DNA of 64,000 nt from Corylus avellana (lineage: Eukaryota; Streptophyta; Magnoliopsida; Fagales; Betulaceae), in the NCBI RefSeq assembly GCF_901000735.1, contig NC_081546.1, positions 21,197,952-21,261,951 on the forward strand. Direction: 5' to 3'. Both the position numbers and the translations under genes were made by a program. Of this stretch, positions 33,391 through 45,609 are shown one piece after another (the stretch's first letter is position 1; each line of letters starts with the position of its first letter). The notes under the pieces were generated by a model. The model was not told the DNA's origin and made no database searches. It saw only the letters and a program-made list of their open reading frames with translations.

Positions 33391-34013
33391 AAAAAAAAAA
33401 AAAAAAAATTTGTTTTGTAAAATAAATGAAAAGTACCTTTAAGGGTCGAAAAGCCCTCGAACATTCGGACTCAAGGTCGAAAGTTCGGGCAGAGAGCATG
33501 GAATGTTCAGTCAGAATGCTAAGGTCTATACAAGGCTCCTATTTTCAAATCAACATAGAAAATCTTATCCTAGGACTTTAATAAGTTCGCACTAAGATTA
33601 ACATCCAACGTTCGGTGGTCCCCTACTGAATATTCGGTCAGAGGCAAAAATAATGTTTTTGGTTTGTTTTCTTAAAATAACAAGGGTCATTACAGCAATT
33701 GCAAGTAGTTGTTGTTTTATAAAAATGTTTAAGAAAAATATTTGTTTATCCTTAATGACCGGGATTGGGTTTTAAATTTTTGGGGCATCACAATTTATCA
33801 GGCTTTTTTATGTTTTCTTCTATTTATATACTCTTTAGGATATGATATTTTACGTGTGACATACACCCCTTGATCCTTGTATCTTTTATGGCTTAGCATC
33901 ATTGATAAAGATAAATTTATTGGAGTCATCGAGAGAAAGTCGACTAATAAACCAATTATCTTTGAAAAGTCCTTGCATCTTTGTGTGTGGAATTACTTTC
34001 CTGTCCTTTTAAA
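33391..34013. other. Spacer between inverted and direct segments
   Basis: It holds a long poly(A) tract (33388-33408), TTCGG-rich phrases (33445-33640) that suggest an LTR remnant, and unassigned AT-rich DNA. No gene is supported. Confidence 0.4.
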
Positions 34014-34663
34014 GTCTTGAAGAAAGCAAATCGATGAAAGCGTAGAAACTTCAACAATAACATACATTAAGATGGCCGTTTGCCAAGTCAACGTGACGAT
34101 GGGGCACGACAGGGTGTTAAAGAAAACGAAAGAAAAAAAAGGAAAGAAACTTAAAAAATTGTAGTACGGAAAATGGGAGGAAACTTTCTTATTAGACTTG
34201 AAAAATTATAGTCCGTATTAGATAATATTATGTTATTGTTATTTACTTTATTTGGTATTCTAAGTTTATTAGGTTTACTTTTCTTTATTTTATTAGGTCT
34301 GTATTATTAACCTATATATAGGCCCCTTTTGTACAGTATATCGTGTGATTCAATATACAACCTTATTCTCAACGGTCCGAAAAATGGGAGGAAACTTTCT
34401 TATTAGACTTACAAAATTACAATCTGGAAAATGGGAGGAAACTTTCACTAGTGGCGGTACGTTGTCTTGACTATAGAAAGAAATGCATGAAAGATGTCAA
34501 TAACAATAATAATAAAATGCAGGCCTCCGGGACATATGCACAACTTGCGCAAGGTTTCTTTTAAGTGAGGAGTATGAATTAAACCTGACAATCAAAACAA
34601 AGAGAAATTAATTAAGAAAATGACGTCTTAATTATCAAAGAAATTGGTGTCATGCATGATGCC

Positions 34664-34805
34664 TATGGGGTGGCTGACGAGCCACCTCCAGGCCATGGGG
34701 TGGCCGACGAGCCACTCCCAAGCCATGAGAGTTGCCGTGTGGCCACCCGTAGGCATAGGGGTGGCTGCCAGCCACCCCAAGTGGGGGAGGGGTGGCCAGC
34801 CATCT
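34664..34805. repeat. GC-rich GGTGG/CCACC block in U1
   Basis: Alternating GGGGTGGC and GCCACCCC words give high self-complementarity. Counterparts are at 38148-38270, 40192-40380 and 44863-45035, each of different internal length. The block is absent from the related region near gene 1. Confidence 0.75.
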
Positions 34806-35189
34806 ACCCCTTCAATTCTATTTTATTTTATTTTTTTTTTAAAAAAAAAAAAAATTTATTTCGTATGTGATATAACTTGGTGTAGTTGAGCCTTTTTTTT
34901 ATTTTTTTATTTTTTTTTAACTTAAGTTAGGTAAGTTTGGGTTAAGTGCCACCTTCTCATTGATTGCACAAAACTCATCTTTTGTGTAGCCTCCCTATAT
35001 AACTTATTATTGTACTGTTGCCCAACAATAATAAGTAAAAAAAAAAAAAAAAAAAATCATCTAGTTAAAAGGAAACAGTTTCGGATCAGTAGAAGAGTTT
35101 AAATGATTCACAAATAATCCTTGTATACATGATTTTTTGGAAGCATTTGTGGTTCAACTGTCATTATTGTTAATTAATTAATTTATTTA

Positions 35190-35300
35190 TTTTTTACATG
35201 TCAGCACAAGGGAAGAAAAATTGGAGAAGGTAGGAGATTCAAACCAGTGACCTCCGCTTCTTAAAACGTGGTTCCCGATTGAACTACTCTTCCGGATCAA
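35190..35300 (-). mobile_element. SINE in U1
   Basis: On the minus strand it has an A-box-like TAGTTCAATCGGGAACC, GAAGCGGAGGTCACTGGTTT as B-box region, and TGTGCTGACATG before an A-rich tail. It is the same family as 30269-30379 and occupies the same place in each tandem segment. Confidence 0.6.
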
Positions 35301-35463
35301 TGTCAATGTTGTTGGGTGTGAATGAATTACGGAAGATCTTCAACAATTTCAAAAAAAAAAAAAATGCAAATTCTCAAATTATCAAATTTTGGTCGCTTCT
35401 AGGTTTTGAAAATGTCGCATATAAAAAATGTTACAAGTTATCGAGGCAGTCACAAAACTTTTT

Positions 35464-35884
35464 GGAAAAAATACATTTTACCCTCCTCAACTATTCACCA
35501 TTTGCGTTTTGACCTCCAAAGTTTAAAAAGTGACACTTAACTCCCCAAACTTCTAAATTGTTGCAATTCGACATTACTAACCTTTTTTTTATTTTGTTTT
35601 TTCCAAATTAAAAAAAAAAATTAAAAATTAAAAATTAAGTGATGTCCAGCCACCACAGTTGGGCCTAGGAGTGGACTGGACACCACTTAATTTTTAATTT
35701 TTTAATTTTTTTTTCTTGTTTTTTAAAAAACTTTGGATGAGGGCATTTTTGAAAGAAAAAAAAGTTAAAATGGTAGAATTGCAACAATTTGAAAGTTTGG
35801 GGGGGGTCAAATGTCACTTTTTAAACATTGGAGGTCAAAATGCAAATAAGTGAATAATTAGGGGGAGTAAAATGTATTTTTTCC
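35464..35884. mobile_element. MULE-like MITE in U1
   Basis: Terminal inverted repeats of roughly 100 bp begin GGAAAAAATACATTTTAC. Flanks AAACTTTTT and AAACCTTTT fit a 9-bp target duplication with one change. The core is a palindrome around CACCACAGTTGGGCC. Confidence 0.75.
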
Positions 35885-36436
35885 AAACCTTTTCTTCCCA
35901 TTTTTTTTTAGAAACATTTATTATTAAGAAATCTAAAAAACAATTTTTTGTTCAAAACATTTTTACAACATATAGAGTAAGAAAACCGGTGAAAATATAC
36001 AAAATTTTTAATTGTAACATGTCACATTTTTAATATGTGATATTTTCAAAGCGTTTTGATGTCTAAAAATAACATAAATTAATTTCCGAATTTGAGAATT
36101 TAGACTTTATTAGAAATTGTAAGAGATTCTAATCCATTTGGAAGAGAATTTCCATTAAGAAGAGTATTGCCATTAATGACCGTTTCCGAGGATGATATAT
36201 TGCCAATTTTCCAATCTGATCCAACTATGTTTTAGGGACTGAATCCCTAAGTCTTGAAGAAAGCAAATTGATAAAAGAGTAGAAACTTCAACGATAACAT
36301 ACATCAAGATTGCCGTTCGCCAAGTCAACGTGACGATTGGGCACGACCGGGTGTTAAAGAAAACGAAAGAAAAAAAGGAAAGAAACTTAAAAAATTATAG
36401 TCTGGAAAATGGGAGGAAACTTTCTTATTAGACTTA

Positions 36437-37802
36437 GAGCATGTTTGGGTCTGCGGTTGCAAACCCAAAAAGCGCTTCTAAGGCAAGAGAAGTCCGTTTG
36501 AGAAAAAATAGAGTCGTTTGGGTCAAATATTTTCAAAGCGCTTTTGAGGTTTCAAACGCTCAAAACCACGTTTGAGCCAAAGCTGGAAAATGAGGCTTCT
36601 CCTCAAATGGACTTCTCGAAGAAAGGCGCACCGCAGTTTTCGTTTAATGAAATATATGAACAGACAGAAATACACACCAATTTCAACAAATGACAACCAT
36701 ACCCATACATAAACATCTCATCCCAAGCAGTAGGATCTGCTCCAAAGCGAGGGAGATCCAAGTTGATGTTCTTGCTTGGTATGTAAAATATGGGTTAAGG
36801 GCCTTTCATATAGAGATCTAAAGTTTTCAAGATGTAAGAGAGAGACCTCAGAAAAGAGAATTAGAAAAAATAGAGAAAAAAATATAGCCAAAGATGGCAT
36901 GTTAGGGAGACCTGCAGAAAAGAGACTTAAAAAGAAAAAATAGAGAGAAAAATGCAGCCGAATATGGCATGTGAGCAAGACCTGCAGATGGCGTGTGAGG
37001 GGAAAAAATATAGACGAAGATGGCATATAAGGGAGTGTTTCCCTACTGCAGCAGGCGTGCTGTTACCTACAGGAGCATGTTCAGGCCTGCACACGCCATG
37101 TGCAGCAGGCCTGAATAGATTTATTTAATTCTTTTTTTTTATTTATTTACTTCTTCTTTTTTTTGTTGTATTTTTTATGTTTATATCAAGGAGCATCACG
37201 TGGGTTCTGCCAAAGCTCACACCCTACAACAAAGACAAATACCCACAATCTCTCCTCCCAATAGAACACTAATCCCAAAAATTTCAACACATCACTTCTC
37301 TCTCTCTCTCTCTCTCTCGCTACAGACCAACAAAAATTTCAACACATCACTTCTCTCTTTTTCTCTCTCTCTCTATCTCTCTTTCTCATTACAGACCAAC
37401 AAAAGGGTTATAGTTTCATGAAAAATAAGTGAATTAATTTTAATCACTTAACATTCTACAAGTTATTAATTTCATTTGGTTTACATATTTATTTTGTATT
37501 ATTTATTTACTTCTTTTTTTAGGAAGAGGAAAATAAAAATGATGTTTTGAGGATCATATATTCTTATTTTAATGAGGTAAACGTGTTTATTATTCTCAAT
37601 AACATTAAATGTCTTTTATGGTCATTTTTGCAACCAAAAATATTTTCTTAGTTTTTGTTATCAAACTGACTTCTCAAAAAACACTTTAGACATGTAGTTA
37701 CCAAACATGTAACAGCTTTTCAATAGAAGCGCTTTTGACCAAAGCTCACAGGCAAAAGCTCTACATCCAAAAGCTTTTCCCACCGCAATACCAAACATGT
37801 TC
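36437..37802. mobile_element. PIF/Harbinger-like element with TTA duplication
   Basis: The ends GAGCATGTTTGGGTCTGCGG and CCGCAATACCAAACATGTTC are inverted repeats, and TTA flanks both sides (36434-36436 and 37803-37805). U3 and U4 carry the uninterrupted site GACTTAAAAAATTATAG. No transposase is present. The interior has a CT-rich stretch (37295-37385) with a duplicated CAACACATCACTTCTCTC phrase, resembling a captured 5' UTR. Confidence 0.8.
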
Positions 37803-38279
37803 TTAAAAAATTATAGTCCGGAAAATGGGAGGAAATTTTCTTATTACACTTAAAAAATTATAGTCCGGAAATGGGAGGAAACTTTCTTATTAGACTTAAA
37901 AAATTATTGTCTGGAAAATGGGAGGAAACTTTCACTAGTGGCGGTAGTGTTGGCTATAGAAAGAAATGCATGAAAGATGACAATAACAATAATAATAAAA
38001 TGTCAGGCCTCCGGGACATATGCACAGGATGCGCAAGGTTTCTTTTAAGTAACGTGTATGAATTAAAGTTGACAATCAAAACATTTAGAAATTAATTAAG
38101 AAAAGGACGTCTTAATTATCAAAGAAACTGGTGTCATGCATGACGCCTATGGGGTGGCTGACGAGACACCCGCAGGCCATTGGGTGGCGGCCAGCCAGCC
38201 TAGATCCGGTTTGGGTGACCGCGCGGCCAATCCCATGCAGCCGGGGTAGGGGTGGCCAGCCATCCAACCCTTTCAATTC

Positions 38280-38322
<43 letters not shown>

Positions 38323-38579
38323 CTTATGTTTGGTAAGTTTAGGTTAGATGTCACCTTCTCATTGATTGCACAAAATTCACCTTTTGTGTAGCCTCTCCAT
38401 ATAAGTTATAATTGCACCGTTGCCCAAAAATAATAAGTGAAAAAAATAAATCATGTAGTTAAAAGGAAACAGTTACGGATTAGGAGAAGAGTTTAAATGA
38501 TTCACAAATAATCCTTGCATACATGATTTTTTGGAAGCATTTGTTGTTCAACTGTCATTATTGTTAATTAATTAATTAA

Positions 38580-38700
38580 TTTATTTTTTAGATGTCAGCA
38601 CAAAGAAAGAACAATTGGAGAAAGTAGGGGATTCGAACCAGTGACCTCCGCTTCTTAAAACGTGGTCTCCGATTAAACTACTCTTCGGGGCCATTGTCAA
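38580..38700 (-). mobile_element. SINE in U2
   Basis: Same family and position as in U1; the minus strand has GAAGCGGAGGTCACTGGTTC and GAATCCCC. Confidence 0.6.
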
Positions 38701-38864
38701 TGTTGTTGGGTGTTAATGAATTATGGATAAAGATTTCCAACAATTTTAAAAAAAATGTAGATTCTCAAATTATCAAATTGTGGTCGCTTCTAGGTATCGA
38801 AACGCTTAAAAAATGCCACATATAAAAAATGTTACAAGTTATCGAGGTAGTTACAAAACTTTTT

Positions 38865-39266
38865 GGGGAAGAAAATACATTTTACTCCTCTCAACTATTC
38901 ACTCATTTGCATTTTGACCTCCAATGTTTAAAAGTGACATTTGACCCCCAAACTTTCAAATTGTTGCAATTCGACCATTCTAACTTCTTTTTTTCCCAAA
39001 ATGCCCCAAACCCAAATTAAAATAAAAAAATTAAAAATTAAGGGGTGGCTGGCCACCCTAGTTGGGCCTAGGGGGTGGCCGAAGCCACCCCAAACTGACC
39101 ACCACTTAATTTTTAATTTTTTTAAAAAAACTTTTTGGGAAAAAAAATAATTAAAATGGTCGAATTGCAACATTTGGAAATTTGAGAGAGCCAAGTGTCG
39201 TTTTTTAAACATTGGAGGTCAAAATACAATGGGTGAATAGTTCAATGAGTAAAATGTATTTTTCTC
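38865..39266. mobile_element. MULE-like MITE in U2
   Basis: Same element at the same site as in U1, flanked by AAACTTTTT and GAACTTTTT. The core reads CACCCTAGTTGGGCCTAGG. Confidence 0.75.
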
Positions 39267-39759
39267 GAACTTTTTCTTCCCATTTTTTTTCTTTTTAGAA
39301 ACATTTATTATTTAGAAATCTAAAAAACAATTTTTAGTTCAAAACACTTTTACAACATATAGAGTAAGAAATCCGATGAAAATATACTCAATTTTCAATT
39401 GTAACATGTCACCTTTTTAATATGTGACATTTTCAAAGCGTTTCGATGTCTAAAAATAACATAAATTGATTTCCAAATTTGAGAATTTAGACTTTATTAG
39501 AAATTGTAAGAGATTCTAATCCATTTGGAAGAGTATTGCCATTAATGACCGTTTCGGAAGATGGTATATTGCCAATTTTCCAATCTGATCCAACTATGTA
39601 TTAGGGACTGAATCCCTAAGTCTTGAAGAACGCAAATCGATAAAAGAGTAGAAACTTCAACGATAACATACATCAAGATGGCCGTTCGCCAAGTCAACGT
39701 GACGATGGGGCACGACAGGGTGTTAAAGAAAACGAAAGAAAAAAAGGGAAGAAACTTAA

Positions 39760-39975
39760 AAAATTATAGTCTGGGAAATGGGAGGAAACTTTGTTATTAG
39801 ACTTAAAAAATTATAGTCCGGAAAATGGGAGGAAACTTTCTTATTAGACTTAAAAAATTATAGTCAGGAAATGGGAGGAAACTTTCTTATTAGACTTAAA
39901 AAATTATAGTCAGGAAATGGGAGGAAACTTTCTTATTAGACTTAAAAAATTATTGTCTGGAAAATGGGAGGAAAC
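39760..39975. repeat. 47-bp tandem subunit array in U3
   Basis: Five near-identical units share GGAGGAAACTTTCTTATTAG. Similar arrays are at 37805-37935 (U2) and 41925-42135 (U4). The related region near gene 1 has one copy. Confidence 0.85.
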
Positions 39976-40669
39976 TTTCACTAGTGGCGGTAGTGTTGAC
40001 TATAGAAAGAAATGCGTGAAAGATGACAATAACAATAATAATAAAATGTCACCCCTCCGGGACATATGCACAGCATGCGCAAGATTTCTTTTAAGTAACG
40101 TGTATGAATTAAAGTTGACAATCAAAACAAAGAGAAATTAATTAAGAAAAGGACGTCTTAGTTATCAAAAAAACTGGTGTCATGCATGACGCCTATGGGG
40201 TGGCTGACGAGCCACCCCTAGGCCATGGTGTGGCGGCCAGCCACCCTAGATCCGGTTTGGGTAGCCGCGCGGTCACTACCATGGCCTATAGGGTGGCCGC
40301 CATGGGAGTGGCAGTGCGGCCACCCCTAGGCAGGAAGCCACCCCAAGTGGGGGAGGTGCGGCCAGCCATCCACCCCATCAATTCTGTTTTTTTTTTTTTT
40401 TTTTTTTTAACTTAAGTTTGGTAAGTTTGGGTTAGGTGTCACCTTCTCATTGATTGCACAACACTCATCTTTTGTGAAGCCTCCCTCTATATAAGTTATT
40501 ATTGTTCCATTGCCCAACAATAATAAGTTAAAAAAAAAAAAAAAAAATCGTGTAGTTAAAAGGAAACAGTTACGGATCAGTAAAAGAGTTTAAATGATTC
40601 ACAAATAATCCATGTATACACGAATTTTTTGGAAGCATTTGTGGTTCAACTGTCATTATTGTGAATTTC

Positions 40670-40795
40670 TTTATTTTTTTTTGTTTTTTACATGTCGGCA
40701 CGAGGGAAGAAAAATGAGAGAAGGTAGAGGATTCGAACCAATGACCTCCACTTCTTAAAAGGTGGTCCCCGATTGAAGTACTCTTCAGGTCCATT
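40670..40795 (-). mobile_element. SINE in U3
   Basis: Counterpart of the U1 and U2 SINEs. The minus strand has GAAGTGGAGGTCATTGGTTC and a tail before 40680. Confidence 0.6.
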
Positions 40796-40964
40796 TTCAA
40801 TGTGGTTGGGTGTGAATGAATTATGGATAAAGATCTCCGACAATTTCAAAAAAAATGTAGATTTTCAAATTATCAAATTTTGGTCGCTTTTAGGTATCGA
40901 AATACTTCGAAAATGTCACATGTAAAAAATGTTACAAGTTATCAAGGTAGTCTCAAAACTTTTT

Positions 40965-41430
40965 GGGGAAAATACATTTTACCCCTCTCAACTATCCACT
41001 CATTTGCACTTTGACCTCCAATGTTTAAAAAGTGACACTTGACCTCCCAAACTTCCAAATTGTTGCAATTCGATCATTCTAACTTTTTTTTCTTCCCCAA
41101 AATGCCCCCATCCCAAGTTAAAAAAAAAATTAACGGGTGGTTGACCACCTCAGTTGGGCCTAGGGGTGGCTTCAGCCACCCCAGACTGGACACCTCTTAA
41201 TTTTTAATTTTTAATTTTTTTAAAAAATTTTTAAATTTTAATTTTAATTTTTTTTTTTTAACTTGGGATGAGGGCATTTTGGGAAAAAAAGAGTCTGAAT
41301 GGTTGAATTGCAACAATTAGTTCAGAATGAAATGAGGTGGTGGGGCAGGGGGGGTGGTGTCGACACCCAAATATTGGAGGTCAAAATGCAAATGGGTGGA
41401 CAGTTCAAAGGGGTAAAATGTATTTTTCCC
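40965..41430. mobile_element. MULE-like MITE in U3 with perfect 9-bp duplication
   Basis: It begins GGGGAAAATACATTTTACCC and ends GGGTAAAATGTATTTTTCCC. AAACTTTTT lies exactly at both sides (40956-40964 and 41431-41439). The terminal repeats extend about 100 bp. A 9-bp duplication indicates the Mutator superfamily. Confidence 0.85.
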
Positions 41431-42367
41431 AAACTTTTTCTTCCTATTTTTTTTTTTGAAATGTTTATTATTTAGAAATCTAAAAAACAATTTTTTGTTC
41501 AAAACACTTTTACAACATATAGAGTAAGAAATCCGATGAAAATATATTCAATTTTCAATTGTAACATGTCACCTTTTTAATATGTGACATTTTCAAAGCG
41601 TTTTGATGTCCAAAAATAACATAAATTGATTTCCAAATTTGAGAATTTAGACTTTATTAGAAATTGTAAGAGATTCTAATCCATTTGGAAGAGTATTGCC
41701 ATTAATGACCGTTTCCGAAGATGGTATATTGCCAATTTTCCAATCTGATCCAACTATGTAGTAGGGACTGAATCCCTAAGTCTTGAAGAACGCAAATCGA
41801 TAAAAGAGTAGAAACTTCAACGATAACATACATCAAGATGGCCGTTCGCCAAGTCAACGTGACGATGGGGCACGACAGGGGGTTAAAGAAATCGAAAGAA
41901 AAAAAGGGAAGAAACTTAAAAAATTATAGTCTGGGAAATGGGAGGAAACTTTGTTAGTAGACTTAAAAAATTATAGTCCGGAAAATGGGAGGAAACTTTC
42001 TTATTAGACTTAGAAAATTATAGTCAGGAAATGGGAGGAAACTTTCTTATTAGACTTAAAAAATTATAGTCAGGAAATGGGAGGAAACTTTCTTATTAGA
42101 CTTAAAAAATTATTGTCTGGAAAATGGGAGGAAACTTTCACTAGTGGCGGTAGTGTTGACTATAGAAAGAAATGCATGAAAGATGACAATAACAATAATA
42201 ATAAAATGTCAGCCCTCCGGGACATATGCACAGCATGCGCAAGATTTCTTTTAAGTAACGTGTATGAATTAAAGTTGACAATCAAAACAAAGAGAAATTA
42301 ATTAAGAAAAGGATGTCTTAATTATCAAAAAAACTGGTGTCATGCATGACGCCTATGGGGTGGCTGA

Positions 42368-44858
42368 TGTAACGCCCCGATATTTGAACTAGCAAATATC
42401 GAAGTCGTGACGCTGCAACTTTAGAAAATACAATTTTACAGCGGAATATGTATCTTTTTTTCTTTCTCTATGACCTAGTAATAACTTACACAACACAGTT
42501 GAGCTGACTGAAATACCTCGAGGTGATATATTATTAAATAAAATAGAAACATGGTTTTCATTACAACATATGTACACACTAGGTGTACCAAATATATGCC
42601 ACAGACGGCACCTAAATTAACATAGTAATATCTATTAAGTTTACACACATCACCATACATAATAAAAGCGATTAACATAAATGAGACTTGCTCCATAGAG
42701 TAAGCATAAATCCTGCAGCAGATGGTCTATCAACCATCAAAACCAGTAAAAGGACCATCGTCCTCACTTTCTATCCCTGCATCAAGATCTATGTAAAGAT
42801 GACGTTATCATATTTACATAGGCAAACAAGTGAGTAATCTATTTTCCTAGATATAAAGACTAAAAGACTAGTTTGAACAAATAAGATTAAAGACTAAAAT
42901 ATATAATAATGAATGAGTTGTGAATGCAGCGTAATGACAGATTAGTTTGTGTTTTATGATAATCTTTCTTCAGACCTCTTCTCATGAGCTCTCAGCCCGC
43001 TTACGTCTGTTATGTCCCTCACACTTTAGAGGTTTACCTGTTTGGTGCTGGCAACTACACCGCCCCAGCTTAGTTATATATTAGGCCTTTTGGACGGTTA
43101 TATACCCCCATCCACTGAGATACCGACAGTTCCTCGCGGCAATCCACCCAGCTTGTTCTTAAGGTGGCTATCTTATCAGCCCATTTTATTAGACACATTA
43201 TGCAGCAGTTGTATTGCAAAATTATATCAATAAGACAAAATAAGAATTCCTATAACAATAAAACAAAGCTAGTACTCAGTAAGTATATCCATACTTACTC
43301 TCCTTAGCGTAGTATTCTGCTCCACTTCTGCATATAATGCATACATACAAACAATACTTAGTTCATTTCTCCAATAATATCATTGTTTAAAGACCCTCAT
43401 CTTTTTATATTTATTTATTATCCGTCACTTCATCTTTACTTACTTATTTTATTATATTAATCTAAGATAGTTATTTATAACTAGTTAAATGACTGAATGT
43501 AAATGTTAAATGCATATTTCGGGGATGAGATCAAATTGTCCTTACCGCCAGAAATATGAACAGAAATTTAAATGACATAAAAGAAATGACTGAATGTAAA
43601 TGTTAAAAGCATATTTCGGGGATGAGATCAAATGATCCTTACCGCCAGAAATATGAATAGAAATTTAAATGACATAAAAGAAATGACTGAATGTAAATAC
43701 TGTAAAGTAAATAATATATAGATAATATTATAAGTCCTTAATTGATTTTGTCCACTAACTCTTTATTATTAATTCACTTGTATCCATTACTTTATTTTAC
43801 ATTATACGCTTATTGGGTCTTTAAACAATTAAATGAGAATAAGTAATAAAAGCAATAAATCATGATATTTATACAAGAAACACTTACCCAATAATCATTA
43901 GAAGTAAAACTCCACCAAATCTTCTCTAGGTAGCTAGTTTTAGAAAAACACTTGAACACTACAAGAAAGATCTAAGCTATATGGTATTTGGCTAGGACTA
44001 AGAAATAAAATGAAAGGAGCAAACAATTTTACTTGTTCTAAGATTGTAAAAACTAAAGTGAAAGTGAATTTAGCTTTAGGCTCTATTTATAAGAGAATGA
44101 ATGGTTAGGATTTATTTTTACACATTTGATCTAAGGGTTGAGATGTATTTAACCAAAAGAATGAACCTAGTCCATATTTCATGCTCTATACCAATTGATA
44201 TTTTCGTCCAAAATGAGGGCAGTGTATTCCGATCCATTTTTCAAAGTCCAAACGTACTCTGATTGACATGAAATTTTGAGAGTAGATAGAGGACTCCGAA
44301 ACAAACATTTTATATTTTTGGTTCGACTTCATCCGAGTTCGTTTGAGTCTACTTTTGGCCTGTACACAGTTTCATATTCAACTTAGGCTTTAATCTATTT
44401 GCATTCCCACTTGGCCACTTGCCTTATTAAATCATTATAATCATGATATTTACTATAACCATTATTACTAGATGACTTTAATCTTTCAACAAAGGTGGCT
44501 AGCCTTGGTGTCTTTCTTTAGCAGTTTTAATCTCATTTAGACAGTATGAAAATTAAGACACTGCTTTTTATGCTAAAAACTGCAAAGCTTCAAATTAATT
44601 TCTAACTTCACTAAACACCAATATAAATAATTTATTTACTAGATTGAGTTTAATTATGCCCATAAACATATTAGTGAAGCTAAATTTTAGAATTGAAGTG
44701 ATATACAAAAGATGTCAAAAATCAATGTAATATACCTTTAACACTAAATAATTATTCAATCTCATTAATCCACATATCATTGATCTAATTTATTCATTCA
44801 TATTTTTAATCTTATTTAATATTATTTAAATAAGAGCCTTAAAATCTAGGTCGTTACA
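42368..44858 (-). mobile_element. Solo LTR, 2.5 kb, probably Ty3/gypsy
   Basis: The ends TGTAACG and CGTTACA are inverted, with TG and CA termini. Five-base flanks GCTGA and GTTGA fit a target duplication with one change. On the minus strand it starts TGTAACGACCTAGATTTT and ends TCGGGGCGTTACA, a pattern common in gypsy LTRs. No internal coding region, primer site or polypurine tract follows, so it is a solo LTR left by LTR recombination. It splits the GC-rich block of U4. Confidence 0.75.
43491..43695. repeat. 97-bp direct tandem duplication inside the solo LTR
   Basis: GACTGAATGTAAATG recurs at 43491 and 43588, and the start of a third at 43685. The two complete units differ by a few bases, with GCATATTTCGGGGATGAGAT in both. 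Confidence 0.9.
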
Positions 44859-45309
44859 GTTGACGAGCCACCCCCAGGCCATGGTGTGGCAGCCAGCCAC
44901 CCTAGATCCGGTTTGGGTAGCCGCGCGGTCACTACCAAGGCCTATAGGGTGGCCGCCATGGGAGTGGCAGTGCGGCCACCCCTAGGCAGGCAGCCACCCC
45001 AAGTGGGGGAGGGGCGGCCAGCCATCCACCCCTTCAATTCTGTTTTTTTTTTTTTTTTTAACTTAAGTTTGGTAAGTTTGGGTTAGGTGTCACCTTCTCA
45101 TTGATTGCACAACACTCATCTTTTGTGAAGCCTCCCTCTATATAAGTTATTATTGTTCCATTGCCCAACAATAATAAGTAAAAAAAAAAAAATCGTGTAG
45201 TTAAAAGGAAACAGTTACGGATCAGTAGAAGAGTTTAAATGATTCACAAATAATCCATGTATACACGAATTTTTTGGAAGCATTTGTGGTTCAACTGTCA
45301 TTATTGTGA

Positions 45310-45440
45310 ATTTCTTTATTTTTTTTTGTTTTTTACGTGTCGGCACAAGGGAAGAAAAATGGGAGAAGGTAGGGGATTCGAACCAATGACCTCCACTGCT
45401 TAAAAGGTGGTCCCCGATTGAACTACTCTTCAGGACCATT
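45310..45440 (-). mobile_element. SINE in U4
   Basis: Counterpart of the other segment SINEs, nearly identical to that in U3. Confidence 0.6.
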
Positions 45441-45609
45441 TTCAATGTGGTTGGGTGTGAATTAATTATGGATAAAGATCTCCGACAATTTCAAAAAAAA
45501 TGTAGATTCTCAAATTATCAAATTTTGGTCGCTTTTAGGTATCGAAATACTTCGAAAATGTCACATGTAAAAAATGTTACAAGTTATCGAGGTAGTCTCA
45601 AAACTTTTT

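Larger units (their letters stand above)
34014..36250. repeat. Tandem segment U1 (2.2 kb)
   Basis: It begins GTCTTGAAGAAAGCAAATCG and ends GGACTGAATCCCTAA. It contains the gene-upstream words listed for 14251-14800, a GGTGG/CCACC-rich block, a SINE and a foldback repeat with an inner MITE. A 160-bp insert near 34214-34378, with a TATA-like CCTATATATAGGC, looks like part of a small LTR and is unique to U1. It holds no gene. Confidence 0.85.
36251..39619. repeat. Tandem segment U2 (3.4 kb including a PIF-like insert)
   Basis: It has the same order of blocks as U1. Without the insert at 36437-37802 it is about 2.0 kb. A 47-bp subunit (GGAAAATGGGAGGAAACTTT core) is repeated three times near 37805-37935. 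No gene is present. Confidence 0.85.
39620..41779. repeat. Tandem segment U3 (2.2 kb)
   Basis: A clean segment without large inserts. Five copies of a 47-bp subunit (attatagtc-ggaaaatggg core) run from 39760 to 39965. A 74-codon frame at 39917 recurs in U2 and U4, but U1 has lost it. Confidence 0.85.

Noticed and set aside
35190..35300. tRNA gene suggested by B-box-like GGTTCGAATC words here and at 30310, 38640, 40730 and 45380.
   Set aside because: No cloverleaf can be drawn, and the A-rich tails and target duplication indicate SINEs.
37871..42301. A 74-codon frame starting MGGNFLIRLKKLLSGKWEE present in three tandem segments (37871, 39917, 42077).
   Set aside because: It arises from the duplicated 47-bp subunits and adjoining DNA. 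U1 has lost it, the related region near gene 1 lacks it, and the few differences are mostly amino-acid changing. Recent duplication explains its persistence.
40570..45445. Minus-strand frames of 76 codons at 40570-40800 and 45215-45445 that look conserved.
   Set aside because: They read through the SINE B-box region and its tail; the similarity is that of a recently duplicated SINE, not of a protein.
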